64,000 bases of DNA. It comes from Uloborus plumipes (lineage: Eukaryota > Arthropoda > Arachnida > Araneae > Uloboridae). The stretch covers positions 74,501 to 138,500 of the forward strand of contig JAXGGA010001676.1 in NCBI GenBank assembly GCA_038373865.1, read 5' to 3'. Below, piece after piece: positions 1-10,776 of the stretch. The translations under genes and the position numbers were made by a program. The stretch's first letter is position 1; every line of letters begins with the position of its first letter. Under the pieces are notes generated by a model that was given only the letters and a program-made list of their open reading frames with translations, was not told where the DNA came from and ran no database searches.

Positions 1-15
1 ACCTAGAAGTTATCA
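1..15 (+). repeat. 3' end of CopA 5' LTR
   Basis: Identical to 5673-5687 at the end of the 3' LTR. It ends in TTATCA, the inverse of the TGATAG that opens the 3' LTR. The rest of this LTR lies outside the window. Confidence 0.85.
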
Positions 16-18
16 TTT

Positions 19-33
19 GGGTTATGGGCCCAG
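19..33 (+). promoter_or_regulatory. CopA primer-binding site, initiator-tRNA half-molecule type
   Basis: GGGTTATGGGCCCAG starts 3 bases after the LTR end. It is the reverse complement of the anticodon arm of eukaryotic initiator tRNA-Met (CTGGGCCCATAACCC), not of a tRNA 3' end. Drosophila copia is known to prime with the 5' half of initiator tRNA-Met, so the same mechanism is inferred. All 15 bases match the tRNA sequence as I know it. Confidence 0.85.
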
Positions 34-403
34 ATAACTAGTAGTTGCAGTAGAACAGTATTAGGCATCGTGTTTGAGTGGAATGGACTTCGTTTTTTTT
101 TTCCGAATCTTTTGATGTTTTTTTCCCGGCATCAGTTGTGATAAAAAGCGTTGTGGATTGTCGTTCTTCATCGGATATTTTGAACTGAATTAGATGGTCA
201 GTGTCAAATTTTTCTCGGATATTTCATTTAAATTAGATGGGGGGATAAAGTTGGTTGATTTAGGTAGAATAGTGGCTGAGCAATCCGGCGAAAGACCTGG
301 GCTTAACCTGGGTGGGAAACCGGATCAGTTGCACTATTTAGGTTCGTTTGGTGAAAAATTTTGGTTGTTGATATTTCTCTCGTTTTTCGTATCGTATTCA
401 ACG

Positions 404-3085
404 ATGGCATTCCAGAGTGTACCTATTGAGAAATTAAGGGCCGATAACTACGTTAGTTGGTCATCGGATATTAAATTCGTATTAATGGAAAGAGGACTTT
501 GGAATATCGTGAATTGTACTGAGACGAAACCCGTACCTAGTAAAGATGACCTAAAAACTACTGAAATTAAAAACTTCCAAAATCGACAGGATGTTGCTTT
601 ATCGATAATTTATCTGAATTTGGAGAAGGATTTTAAGAAAATAATTGAAAATTTTGACAATCCTGCTGACGCCTGGAAAGCTTTAAAAGAGCATCACTTT
701 CCCGACAACCGTTGTCAACATATCACATTGTTCTCAGAATTGGCCCAATGTCGAATAAATCAGGGCGAGTCCATAAATATTTTTTCTGCTCGTGTTAGGC
801 AAATCTTTGAAAGAATCAAAGCGATTGACGCGAATTTTTCGGAGAGCTATCTTAACTTTCAGATATTGCGTCATTTGCCTACGGAATTCGATAACATATG
901 TCAAGTTATTCTGAGATTTGACAAAAAGGATTTTGTATTTAACAAAGTAGTTAGCGAGTTGATTGCCGAAGAATCCCGAATACGTTTAAGGGAGGAAGAC
1001 GATAGAGTTGTTGGCAGAGTTAACTTTGTTGGGAAATCGGGAAATTTTAATAAAATGGAAGGCAAAAAGAGGGCATTAATTTGTTTTAGATGCAGGGAAC
1101 CTGGCCATAAAGCGAAATTTTGTAAAAAAGTACATGATGGAGACCCTATCAAAAAGGATGGACGTCCGAACAGTTCACCTACCCGTCAAAGGAAGGGTAT
1201 CAACAAGAAGACTGCAAAGGGCAATTCCTCATCACAAGTCGGAGAAAGATGTGAGTACCAGAACTTTTTCATTTCCGAAGTTAATCATAGTGTGGTGTCA
1301 CAAAAGGAAGAATTTATTTTTGACACAGGGTCTAGCCACCATTTTTGTAATATTCGTAATGCTTTCGACGATTTCAAAATCTTACGAAATAAAGAAATGG
1401 CTGTGGCAGTTCGGAATGAAACTTTCCCCATCTTGGGGGTGGGAACTGTAAAATTGAAGTTCGGTAAAAAGCTCATTATCTTAGAGGATGTGATGTATTC
1501 CCCTGACTTGCGTCAGAATTTGTTATCTGGAACCAAATTTGATTTGAAAGGTGCTAAGTTTGAGGGGGGAAACGGCTTCGTGACTGTATCGGGTCGAAAT
1601 GGGGTAATTTTCAAGGCAAAATTAAGAAATGGCATATATTTTGTAAAACCTAAAATTTTGTATAACAATAAATTTTTGAACCAAAATGTAAAATTAAGTG
1701 AAAATAATGACCATTTTCAAAGTGAAAATATTCAAAGTTCTCATGTTGAAAAATTGGAACTATGGCATCGAAGGCTGGCACATATCAACACTGACAGTAT
1801 CAGAAAAAGTGGTGAATTTGAATGTGTCCATGGCCTGCCAAAGTTCAAAAATGTAAAAATTGATTGCGAGAACTGCAAACTTGGTAAATTTAAACGTGTT
1901 TCTTTTAAACCGATAGGAAAAATACGGTCTAAGTGTCCCCTTGAGCTCCTTCACGCAGATATTTGGGGGCCAGCTAATATTAAGGGAAATAAGGGGGAAC
2001 GTTTTTATTTATCAATAATTGACGATTTTTCCAGAAAGTCTGCCTTGTACCCAATAAGTGAAAAGAGCAAAGCTACAGAAATTTTTATTCGGCACATTAA
2101 GCGTGCTGAGAGATTTTTGAACTGTAAAGTGAAAGCTGTTCGAACTGACAACGGGAGGGAGTTCGTAAATAAAGTTTTTGACAACTATTTGCTAGATAAT
2201 GGTATAAAACATGAATTGACAAACACATATAGTCCCGAAATGAACGGACTTGCAGAGGTGTTCAACCGCTCAGCAGCCAATTCAGCCACTGTATTATTGG
2301 AGGAGAGCGGCCTGAGTAAGCGTTTTTGGCCCGAGGCCATGCTTTATTTCAACTATACATGGAATAGGATTTGTCACTCAGGGCAAACTAAAACACCCTT
2401 TGAATTGTATTGCAAGCGTAAACCGAGTGTACGTCATGTCAAATCATTTGGTATTTTGTGTTATCTAGGAACGCCCCGTCAGTTACGAAACAAACTCGAT
2501 GTAAAAGCCAAAAAAGGCATATTTTTGGGTTATGCTTTTAACACTAAGGGTTTTCGTGTTTGGATTCCCGAAGATGACAAAATTGTAGAAAGTATAAATG
2601 TAAATTTTAATGAAAATGTTTATTATAAAGATGTTTTTAAAAATGAATGTAAAGAAGCAGTGCTGGGTCCCTGTTTAACCTGGTCAGAAATGCAATCAGA
2701 TTCCGAAATTTCGGAAAGCGAATCTGTTTCAGAATCAGATCGCGGAAATGAAAGCCCCAATACGCAGTTTCAATCCTTATCATCAGAAAGTGAAAATGAA
2801 ACTAGCGGTGAAGAAAGCGAAGGGGAGGAAATTGCATCAAGGTCACAGCTTCGTGAAGCTGACTGGGAGAGAAAAGCGATCCCAAGGTCGGATGGCACAC
2901 GCACTGACATTTATTTTTACGAGAAACATGATTCTGAAAGATTGCGCTCTTTAAATGATGTTAAAAAATATTGTGAAAAGAAATCTATTGTTTTCAAACC
3001 ACATTTATTTGATTTTAGCGGTAAAAATTTGTATCAAGGTGAAATTTCTGATCAAACTGTTCATTCTAATGTTTGTAACTTATGA
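404..3085 (+). CDS. CopA Gag-protease-integrase-MBD polyprotein
   Basis: I choose ATG 404 because CopE starts with the same context (CGATGGCATT) and the same first residues; the frame is also open upstream to ATG 194. Numbering below is from 194. An N-terminal Copia Gag domain is followed by a zinc knuckle CFRCREPGHKAKFC, an aspartic protease motif FDTGSS, an HHCC pre-integrase domain (WHRRLAH...CENCKLGK) and an integrase core with D589, D652 and E688 (DD35E spacing). A Ser/Glu/Asp-rich linker then leads to an MBD-like module at 891-947. The frame ends at UGA 3083-3085, followed in frame by RT. The protein should build particles, mature itself and integrate cDNA. No frameshift or internal stop is seen. 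Confidence 0.93.
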   Translation: MAFQSVPIEKLRADNYVSWSSDIKFVLMERGLWNIVNCTETKPVPSKDDLKTTEIKNFQNRQDVALSIIYLNLEKDFKKIIENFDNPADAWKALKEHHFPDNRCQHITLFSELAQCRINQGESINIFSARVRQIFERIKAIDANFSESYLNFQILRHLPTEFDNICQVILRFDKKDFVFNKVVSELIAEESRIRLREEDDRVVGRVNFVGKSGNFNKMEGKKRALICFRCREPGHKAKFCKKVHDGDPIKKDGRPNSSPTRQRKGINKKTAKGNSSSQVGERCEYQNFFISEVNHSVVSQKEEFIFDTGSSHHFCNIRNAFDDFKILRNKEMAVAVRNETFPILGVGTVKLKFGKKLIILEDVMYSPDLRQNLLSGTKFDLKGAKFEGGNGFVTVSGRNGVIFKAKLRNGIYFVKPKILYNNKFLNQNVKLSENNDHFQSENIQSSHVEKLELWHRRLAHINTDSIRKSGEFECVHGLPKFKNVKIDCENCKLGKFKRVSFKPIGKIRSKCPLELLHADIWGPANIKGNKGERFYLSIIDDFSRKSALYPISEKSKATEIFIRHIKRAERFLNCKVKAVRTDNGREFVNKVFDNYLLDNGIKHELTNTYSPEMNGLAEVFNRSAANSATVLLEESGLSKRFWPEAMLYFNYTWNRICHSGQTKTPFELYCKRKPSVRHVKSFGILCYLGTPRQLRNKLDVKAKKGIFLGYAFNTKGFRVWIPEDDKIVESINVNFNENVYYKDVFKNECKEAVLGPCLTWSEMQSDSEISESESVSESDRGNESPNTQFQSLSSESENETSGEESEGEEIASRSQLREADWERKAIPRSDGTRTDIYFYEKHDSERLRSLNDVKKYCEKKSIVFKPHLFDFSGKNLYQGEISDQTVHSNVCNL
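2864..3034 (+). other. MBD-like (methyl-CpG-binding) domain coding segment in CopA
   Basis: Residues 891-947 (numbered from 194) show the MBD/TAM pattern: W891, then R898-S-D-G, the strand T-D905-I-Y907-F, R-L-R918-S919, a helix ending near Y926, and FDF at 939-941. R898, D905, Y907, R918 and S919 fall where MeCP2 has R111, D121, Y123, R133 and S134, the residues known to contact methylated CpG. The module lies after the integrase core and an acidic linker and before RT. CopD and CopE keep the same positions. Assignment is by eye from motif order and spacing. Confidence 0.72.
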
Positions 3086-3091
3086 CTAGAT
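3083..3091 (+). promoter_or_regulatory. Candidate stop-codon readthrough site UGA-CUA-GAU (CopA)
   Basis: TGA 3083-3085 is followed by CTAGAT, and the same frame is open from 3086 to 4651. UGA followed by CUA is among the leakiest stop contexts known in eukaryotes. CopE has TGACTAGA at the equivalent place. I see no obvious downstream stem-loop. Confidence 0.7.
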
Positions 3092-4651
3092 GGGGAAATT
3101 GTAATTCCTAAGAGTTACAAACAGGTTCTTAAGTCAAAGCAAAAAGACCAGTGGTTAAATGCAATGAAAACAGAATTAGAGGTGATGAATTCTAGGAAAG
3201 TGTGGGATTTAACATCTTTGCCTGCAAATGTAAAACCAATTGGATCCAGATGGGTATTTACTGTTAAAAGGGATGAATCGGGAAAAATTGTTCGGTATCG
3301 TGGGAGACTTGTTGCTCAAGGATATGCACAATCCCCCGACTCATATGATCAGACTTTTAGTCCAACAATTCATTTTTCATTGGTCCGATTTTTCTTTTCC
3401 CTAAAAGTATCTGAAGGTTGGTTTGATTTGCAGTGCGATGTAAAAAATGCCTACTTATATGCACCTCTAAATGAATGTATCTTTATGAGGCAGCCGCCGG
3501 GATTTGCTGTAAAAGGAAAAGAAAATTTAGTCTGTAAGTTAAACAAAGCAATCTACGGTTTGCACCAAAGCGGCCGTATGTGGTTTTTTGAAATTAATAG
3601 TGTTTTGTTAAAAATTGGTTTTTATAAATTTGAAGAGTGTAATTGTGTATATATTTATAATTCATGTGTAATTTTGTTATTGTATGTTGACGATATTGTT
3701 TTACTTGCACGTAAGGAAGAAATGTTAACTAGTGTCTTAAATTTACTTAAGAAAAATTTTGACTTAAAAGTTCTTGGCAAAACTAAGAAACTACTGGGTG
3801 TAGAATTTGAACGAACTGAAAATGGTTTAAATTTGTTTCAAACAAGTTACATTACTGAAGTTTATGAAAAATTTAAACATTTTAATTTTTCAGTTTCATC
3901 ATTGCCGATTTGTAAAGGCACTGTTTTTTCAAAGTTAAATTGCCCTAGTACTGAAAGTGAAATAGTCGAGATGTCAAAAATTCCTTATCGTAATTTGTTA
4001 GGCTGTCTGTCTTTCATTGCGAGTAGAACTAGACCAGACATTTCTTATTCGGTCAACATATTTAGTCAATTTCAATCTAACCCCGGAAAGATTCATTGGA
4101 ACGGTCTATTGAAACTGTTGGGTTATGTTTTTAAAACAAGAGAATTAAAACTTTGTTTAAATTGTACTAGAACCCAATTAGTAGCTTTTTCAGACGCTGA
4201 TTATGCAGCGAATCGGGATGATCGAACTTCACTTGGGGGTGAATTAATTTTGTTGGATAATTCGCCGATTGAGTGGCGAACATTTAAAGAACGATGTGTC
4301 AGTCTTTCTACAATGGAAAGTGAGTTCGTTGCCCTTTGTGAAGCTTCTAAAGAGCTCATGTGGTTTGACCGTGTATTAAATGAATGTTTGCGATGGGGGA
4401 TGATTAGAAAAAGTAAAATTAAATCTGTGATGTATGTTGATAATCAATCTGCAATTGATTTTGTAAAATCGCCGATTGAAAACCATCGTACCAAACATAT
4501 TGATGTAAAATTGTTTTTTGTACGTGATTTAGTTCAACGGGACATTTTTACCGTAAAACATGTAGGCAGTAAATCAAATCGGGCTGATATTTTTACGAAG
4601 CCGTTGACCCGTTTCGAATTAAATCGTTTTTGTGAACAAATTTTTCATTAA
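3086..4651 (+). CDS. CopA reverse transcriptase-RNase H (readthrough extension)
   Basis: Continues the frame of the upstream polyprotein after the UGA; the first internal ATG is at 3164, inside conserved RT sequence (the DQWLNAMK region), so independent initiation is unlikely. The Copia RT domain shows SRWVFTVKRDE, RLVAQGY, CDVKNAYLYAPL and the catalytic YVDD (LLLYVDDIV). RNase H follows with FSDADYAANRDDRTS, STMESEFVAL, YVDNQSAIDF, NRTKHIDVK-like and ADIFTKPL blocks, ending at 4651. It makes cDNA and degrades template RNA inside the particle. The frame is intact. Confidence 0.92.
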   Translation, partial: LDGEIVIPKSYKQVLKSKQKDQWLNAMKTELEVMNSRKVWDLTSLPANVKPIGSRWVFTVKRDESGKIVRYRGRLVAQGYAQSPDSYDQTFSPTIHFSLVRFFFSLKVSEGWFDLQCDVKNAYLYAPLNECIFMRQPPGFAVKGKENLVCKLNKAIYGLHQSGRMWFFEINSVLLKIGFYKFEECNCVYIYNSCVILLLYVDDIVLLARKEEMLTSVLNLLKKNFDLKVLGKTKKLLGVEFERTENGLNLFQTSYITEVYEKFKHFNFSVSSLPICKGTVFSKLNCPSTESEIVEMSKIPYRNLLGCLSFIASRTRPDISYSVNIFSQFQSNPGKIHWNGLLKLLGYVFKTRELKLCLNCTRTQLVAFSDADYAANRDDRTSLGGELILLDNSPIEWRTFKERCVSLSTMESEFVALCEASKELMWFDRVLNECLRWGMIRKSKIKSVMYVDNQSAIDFVKSPIENHRTKHIDVKLFFVRDLVQRDIFTVKHVGSKSNRADIFTKPLTRFELNRFCEQIFH

Positions 4652-5134
4652 TATTTGGTAGTATAAAATAGTTTTTGTAAAAATATTTTTGGGGTATCAT
4701 TAAGTAATTTTTGTATAAATTCAATTTTTATAGTATAATATTTCACTTGTATAAAATGTTGTGCTTGCACACATGTCTTTTTTCGAATTCTATGTACTGG
4801 TTCGAGTTTTTGTATTACAGTTTGACCAGTATTCATGGGATAGTGTTTTCTATCAAGAAAAGAATTGAACTGTTATCAGGACTGTTCTGGATCCTTGGAC
4901 TTGGAATTGACTGTCAAGTACTTGTTTGTACCTGATGTGAAGAATCTAATTCTGACGGACAGGATGAGTGTGGATATGATATCCATTTTTGTTAATTGTT
5001 TATTGTTAAATTGTTTTTTGTGAAAGGTTAAACCTGGCCATTTGTAAAATTTTTGGGGGGCTTTTTCTCGAAATTTTTGAAAGTATATGAGGACCCAATG
5101 TTTGAATAGCATTAGGGGATGAGAAGGGGGGACT
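4652..5134 (+). other. CopA 3' untranslated region with polypurine tract
   Basis: About 480 AT-rich bases without coding signal. A purine run GAGAAGGGGGGA at 5121-5132 lies 2 bases before the 3' LTR and fits the plus-strand primer. Confidence 0.75.
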
Positions 5135-5687
5135 TGATAGCGTAAAACGACGTTCATACGATGTTCGATCGAGTTCTCATGCCTAATGTAATATAATGTA
5201 TTAGAATGAAGTTGGTATTCAAATTAGGTGGATGCTTCTCAACTCTTCTGATTCTACTTGCAGTTTTAGGTTGGCATCACCAGATGCCCAATCATATGCA
5301 AATTAAGTTGGTAGATAAATAGTGAACGATTGGACTCGTTCTTTCTCTTTTTTCATCGCTGCCCGCTCAGAGGTAGGTCCGGCATCGGGGCCGGCGGTTC
5401 TTTTCGCCTCTTTTTGATTATGGCCAGGGTTTTCCTTAAGTTTAAATGGTTCGTGTAATATTATTCTTTTAATATTTGACCAATAAATTCTTGGTTATCT
5501 TTTAAATGATTGTCCTACATTTCTCAACCTCAAACACATAGCCATAGCTTCTATCTCGCTGTAACAAAACTCTGCAGTACAAATTGGTATTATATTTGGA
5601 TTAACTCTAGGATCTTAACCTTCTAAACTTAGCTTGTTATTGAAACATGGAAGTTAGTCAAATGAGTTTGGAACCTAGAAGTTATCA
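5135..5687 (+). repeat. CopA 3' LTR
   Basis: Starts TGATAG after the polypurine tract and ends TTATCA, identical at its end to bases 1-15. Length 553. AATAAA at 5482-5487 may be the poly(A) signal; GATAAATA near 5313 is a weak TATA candidate. Confidence 0.85.
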
Positions 5688-6409
5688 GGTTGCCTTTTCG
5701 CAACTTATTGGGATGTTTGTCCTATATAGCAGGGAAAACCCGACCAGACATTTCTTACGCGGTTAATGTACTTTCACAATTTCAGGCTAATCCGGGGAAA
5801 AAACATTGGGAATGCCTATTAAGACTTTTGGGATATTTAAAATATACAAATTACTATAAATTAAATTTAAGTGCTATAAATGAAATTGAAATTAACGGGT
5901 TTTCTGATTCTGACTATGCAGCTAATAGGGATGACAGAACTTCGATGGGGGGAATTATAGTTTATATTGATAAAGTACCGGTTATTTGGAGGACAGCTAA
6001 ACAAAAAAGTGTGTCGTTATCTACCATGGAGGCGGAATATATAGCGTTAGGGGAAACGGCAAAAGAAGTGGTATGGTTAAAAAGAATTTTAAAAGAAATA
6101 TCCAAATTTAAAATACCGGGGTATAAATTTAATAAAACTATAATTAATTGTGATAATATTTCTGCCATCGATTTTTCAAAATCTCCCATAGAAAATAATC
6201 GAACTAAGCATGTAGCAGTCAGGTATCATTTTGTCAGAAACTTTGTTAAACAAAATGCATTTGAATTGAAATATGTTAAAAGCGGGGAAAATTCAGCTGA
6301 TATTTTTACAAAACCATTAACAAAAGTAGCTTTAGAAAGAATGTGCAAAATGATTTTTGGTGACTTTGATAACAAGAAAAGAGATGTCAAGAGTCAAATG
6401 AAATGTTGA
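5688..6409 (+). pseudogene. CopB Copia RT C-terminus and RNase H, cut by CopA
   Basis: The frame opens directly at the CopA LTR border with LPFRNLLGCLSYIAGKTRPD, the block that follows the RT palm in Copia pol, and runs through RNase H (FSDSDYAANRDDRTS, STMEAEYIAL, NCDNISAIDF, NRTKHVAV, ADIFTKPL) to a stop at 6407-6409. Everything upstream of this block was displaced to the left of the window by CopA. The remaining frame has no stop, so the host copy was probably intact or young when hit. It belongs to the same Copia group as CopA, CopD and CopE. Confidence 0.9.
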
Positions 6410-6590
6410 AAGTTGTTGTAAATATGTTCAAAGTTTTTCTAATGTTTCAAGGTGTTTTTTCAACTGTGTTTTTGAAAATTTTTAAAATTGATGTTTATAA
6501 GTGTTTTTTCAAAGTTTTAAGAATTGTAATTCACATGTGTTTTTTCAAAAAAAAAAACTTGTTGCCCTGAGAGCCTGGGAAGGGGGGAAT

Positions 6591-7649
6591 TGTTGGGTCT
6601 AAAGACCTTTATTTTTTGTTTCCAGACTCGCAGGGCTATGTATTATTAAAATTAAAAGTACAAATTAAAAGTAAAATTAAAGAACGAACCTCTTCTCCCC
6701 ACGTTTAATCCATCACGCTGGCGCAGCACACTTCAAACCAATCGCGGCCATCTTCCGAATCAAAACATAAGTGTTGAGTTGTATGTATTCAGCTGCTGCA
6801 TAGTTTTCAAAATTCAGAGTCTGTTGTTTAGTGGAGGAAAATCCAACGGGGCTCGTATGCTAATGAGCAGAGCTGTATGGAAATTACAAGTGACGTCTGC
6901 TGACGCAACTACCACTATAAATAGCGGGCACTACCGATGCTCTTCTCTTCTCTTCGTTTTTCACCTCGTCAGCTTTGAGCTTGTGGTGCTCACGACAGTA
7001 GCTGCGTAGGCAGCGTTAAGTGTCGGGTGGTGTTAGCCATGCTTGGCTGGAGTTTGGAGTAGTGGATTGTGAATCCACGTTATAGTTTGTAAATTAAATG
7101 AGCTCAATTAGTTTTTACTTTTAATAGTCCCCAGCAACAGCTTACCAAGTCCTGGACCATGAAGTAGTGATTAAATTTGGCCAGGTGAAAATTGATAAAT
7201 TATTTTATTGGTGGCCGGGTTTCATCGTTAATGAACCCGGGGATGACTGCACTGAAGTCGGAGATAATTCAAGTGTTCGAGTGTCGCCAGTTGACAGATA
7301 GTGCCAGCCTGTGAGTTCCGAGCCTGGGGCTCAAGTTGCCTGATTCCCGGGACGTGACATCCAATGCTGGAGATCCTACTTGGTGACATTTTTTTTGATA
7401 ATATATTATCCTCTGACTTTAACTACAACACTGTGCAGCCCTGTTGAATTGTTGTTTTTTTGGACTCTAACTTTAATATGTTTTGGTAATTAATAAATTT
7501 AAATATTCTTTGGAAATATTGTTTTTTGACTTGTCTCTTCACGGACACTTTACGGCGCATTTAATTTTCATGGCTTTAACTTAGTTTTGTCCCCTAGAGA
7601 CTTTAAACTAAATTTAAATTAAACCCTATAGTGGTAATCAAAGCCAACA
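6591..7649 (+). repeat. CopB 3' LTR
   Basis: A purine tract at 6577-6588 precedes TGTTGG. The proposed end CCAACA at 7644-7649 gives a 6-bp inverted terminus and a length of 1059. TATAAATA near 6917 and AATAAA near 7491 fit promoter and poly(A) signals. No second copy is in the window, so the right border is inferred. Confidence 0.6.
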
Positions 7650-8117
7650 AAAATCACTGTCCCGTTTCAGGCACTCTCGTATTTTTCGCTATTGCCCTAG
7701 TGCTTTTGTTGTGTTTCTTTCATTACTTTATACTTATGTCGGAATGTTGATGCAAGTTTTTTTTTTTTTCAATAATTACTTTTGTTTTTTGGAGGAAGTA
7801 AACTAAAAAAATTCACACTTTCACAATTTGTGTGCAAGTTTAAATTTATCACGCAATAATTTAACAAAGAAAATTGATGATGATTAAACTGTCATTCTTT
7901 TTAATTTTTAATTACAAACAGTTTTCTGCTTTACATCTAAGTGGATAAACACATGAGAATAATTACTGAAAGAATAATGTCAAAATACATTTTTGAAAAA
8001 TATTTCAAATATTTATGGAGGGGCGCTGCTGCAGCCGAAACACGTTTCACTCTTTTACTTTCGAGTATACTGCTGACATGTAGAAATGTCACTCCCGACA
8101 TTTAAAAAAAATGCAAC
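7650..8117. other. Unassigned AT-rich DNA
   Basis: No coding block, inverted repeat or RNA gene recognised; contains a T run. Confidence 0.4.
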
Positions 8118-8372
8118 TGAAGGGCCAGGGGAGGGGGGGGGGGAGATGAAAGTGACCGAAAAGCGATTTCGAGAAAAACGAAGAACAAAGTGTGATTTCT
8201 CGTAGCTCCTTACGTAGTTTTTCGAGTTTTCATGCACATTTCGGTCGCTTCTCATCTTTTCCCCCCCTTGCTGTTCAACCAGATGATACTAGTCCTTCAT
8301 AGCCCCTAGATAGCACTAATATCAAAATTGACGAAAAAGTGACTTTCATCTTTTTTTCTCCCTGGCCCTTCA
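8118..8372. mobile_element. Hairpin MITE-like element
   Basis: The left end TGAAGGGCCAGGGG and the right end CCTGGCCCTTCA are inverted repeats. A second inverted block (GATGAAAGTGAC / GTGACTTTCATC) lies inside. About 255 bases, no coding capacity. Superfamily unknown. Confidence 0.55.
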
Positions 8373-10776
8373 AATAAAGAATTAAAGTACATTAAAGGCA
8401 GAAAGATTTTTCAAAATGAAATAATTAAAATACATTTTAGACTTGAAATGCTCCAGCGTATAGCTTGTTAAATTAATAAGCTTAAGATGATAAGTAAATA
8501 TCACAACAACGTTGCTTGACTTTTTCGCTTGAAAATGCAAGATAAAAAAATACAGAAACTTTTTTTAATGTAACATATTATAAAAACCTAAAAGGTGAAA
8601 TTAAACTTATTATATCTAAATGAAAGTTTGCTTGCTTCGATACAATTTTGCAATCTCATGATTACTGACAGCAATCTTCATATTGAAAAAAAAATACACA
8701 TTTTTCTTTTATAAACAATTAATTCTAAATTAGTGCTAAAAGTAAAAGCAAAATATGCAGAAGCGCAATTTTAGAATACATTTTTCTGTCGGACAAATGC
8801 TTTACGACATGATTTATAAAATACTCTAAAGACTTTAAATTTTACTGAGGAGTGTATATTAATTTTCAAGAGCAAAACGCGAGTTGCGTTGCTAAAGGCA
8901 AGAAATATTGTCTTTATTGAGTAATTTCGTGAATTGAGAAAAGAATTAAAACAAGTTTTGAAGTTTGCTACATTACAGTAATAAAACTAAAAGCATTCAC
9001 AGTCATATTTTTTGTTAAAGACGTTTTAATTTAACTCTTGTCATGCAGTCATAACTTTCCGATCTTATTTTTAAGGATAGTTACATTACAAACATATAGC
9101 GCATGTTATATACATTTTTATATATTTTACATTGAACCACACCATTCTGTATGAACCACATTGAGAATATTTTAATTTTGGTATGTTTCAATGAGCATTA
9201 CACATCTTTAATCATATGTAGCTTATTTTTTTTCAAATATTTATTTAGTCAAGCAGGATCGTCATTTGGGGGGGGGGCAGGGGGGGGTCAATTGTCCCTC
9301 TCTGACTTTGAGAAATCAATGTATTTGCAAAAAAGTGAGCGCGTTTTTTGCTGTTTTACGATGAAATTACATTGTGTTTGCTTCCTTTATACATAAAACG
9401 ACTCGCGTGGTTGAAAAAGCAGGAATGAATGTCCAAGCTTCCTGATTTCCCTGTCTTCCCGAAAAGCGGGCATCTTCACTAATTATTATCACCCATCAAT
9501 CCTTGCAATTGCGTTGCCACGGGGAATCGTACATCACTGTCAGTTGTCCAAAAACGGCGAAGGCGCTTCGGTCCAGAAGAAAGACATCTTTGAGGTGGTC
9601 TCACACAGCACGTGCACTTACTTCCACGCCCATAGTTAATGAGTTTGTTTTTTTGGATATCATATTCAGCCGACGCAACAAGACGCTTAACTTTAAAATC
9701 AACTTTGATTTTTGAGAATTTTTCCCAATTGTTACTGACAAAGAAGTTTGAGCGTAACCAATAACTTTTATTCTTTAGCATAAGAAATTAACTATAAAGC
9801 ATTTATTAATGACATAGAAAAAAATATCGAGGATAACGGAAGCTAAATTTAAGTTTTACGCGCAAGTGAGAAGCAATGAATGAGTAAGGGAAAAAATAGC
9901 ACTTTTTAAAAATATATATTTTAAACATATAGTGGCATTATTCGAATCTTTTTTTTTTCAACGCGAAAAAAAAAAAAAGTAAATTATAGTTTAAAAAAAC
10001 TAAAAAAATACACTTTTGGAGTTAATCAAACTAACATGCACTTATACATCAAAATGAAACATATTTTAGCCTTTAGAGTTAATAATAGTATTAAATATAC
10101 TACTTTTAAATTTGCTAAGAACGTGAACTTTTTCTTTTATTCAGAGTTACATACCAACAACTGAAACACTAATAATACATCAGCATGTGATACAGTTTAG
10201 CCTTCAGTTTTTATATTTACATTTGTAAAGAACGTGAATTTTATCTTTTATTTAGAGTTGCATACATACTGAAAAACAAACCTCATGTAAAACTAATAAA
10301 AGCGTATTTAAAAAAAATGCTTGAAAATTGCAGATATTAAAAATTTCCTTCGTTAGACGGTTAGTGACGATAGCCATAGAAGGGTATGTTTCCAAAATTT
10401 TCAAAACGCCCAAGTTAAAGTTTTATTTTATTTTATTTTTTTCTGGGGGGGGGGATTTCTTCGAACTAAATTTTAAAGTAATAAAATGAGTATACTTGCA
10501 CTTGTAGTTGAAATTGATTTTCGCTTCACAACAAATTCTGATTGCCCTATTTACTACTCGATTTGAAAGGCAACAGATTTTTATCATTTTTTTGTACTGA
10601 GTCGTTACCAAAAATTTGAAACAGTAGGTTTTAAAAACATTTTTACTGCAATAACTTAAAATGCCAGTTCTGTAAATTATTCACTGTCTGTGTAAGTATA
10701 ACCATCGATCTGCTCAATTCTGGGTTATTGTGTGTTTCCGACATTGTATAACTGGCAAGTACTGTAAGGAATAATA
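8373..10776. other. Unassigned AT-rich DNA
   Basis: About 2.4 kb with homopolymer runs (G-rich near 9270 and 10446, A/T runs). Short open frames here show no domain I can name. Confidence 0.4.

Larger units (their letters stand above)
1..5687 (+). mobile_element. Copia LTR retrotransposon CopA, nearly full length
   Basis: Order: end of the 5' LTR (1-15), primer-binding site, Gag-protease-integrase-MBD frame, in-frame UGA, RT-RNase H frame, polypurine tract, 3' LTR. The 15 bases at 1-15 recur at 5673-5687 as the end of the 3' LTR, which fixes both borders. The bases just after 5687 are the reverse transcriptase frame of another Copia (CopB), so CopA sits inside CopB pol; the CopB 5' half must lie left of the window. 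Apart from the UGA the frames are open, so the copy could be functional. Only 15 bases of the 5' LTR are present, so LTR divergence and the left target duplication cannot be judged. Confidence 0.92.

Noticed and set aside
1134..1451. Other-frame ORFs inside the Copia and BEL genes
   Set aside because: Shadows of the polyprotein frames with no independent motif.
9479..9781. Minus-strand 100-residue frame
   Set aside because: No recognisable domain; overlaps another open frame on the plus strand and sits in repeat DNA.
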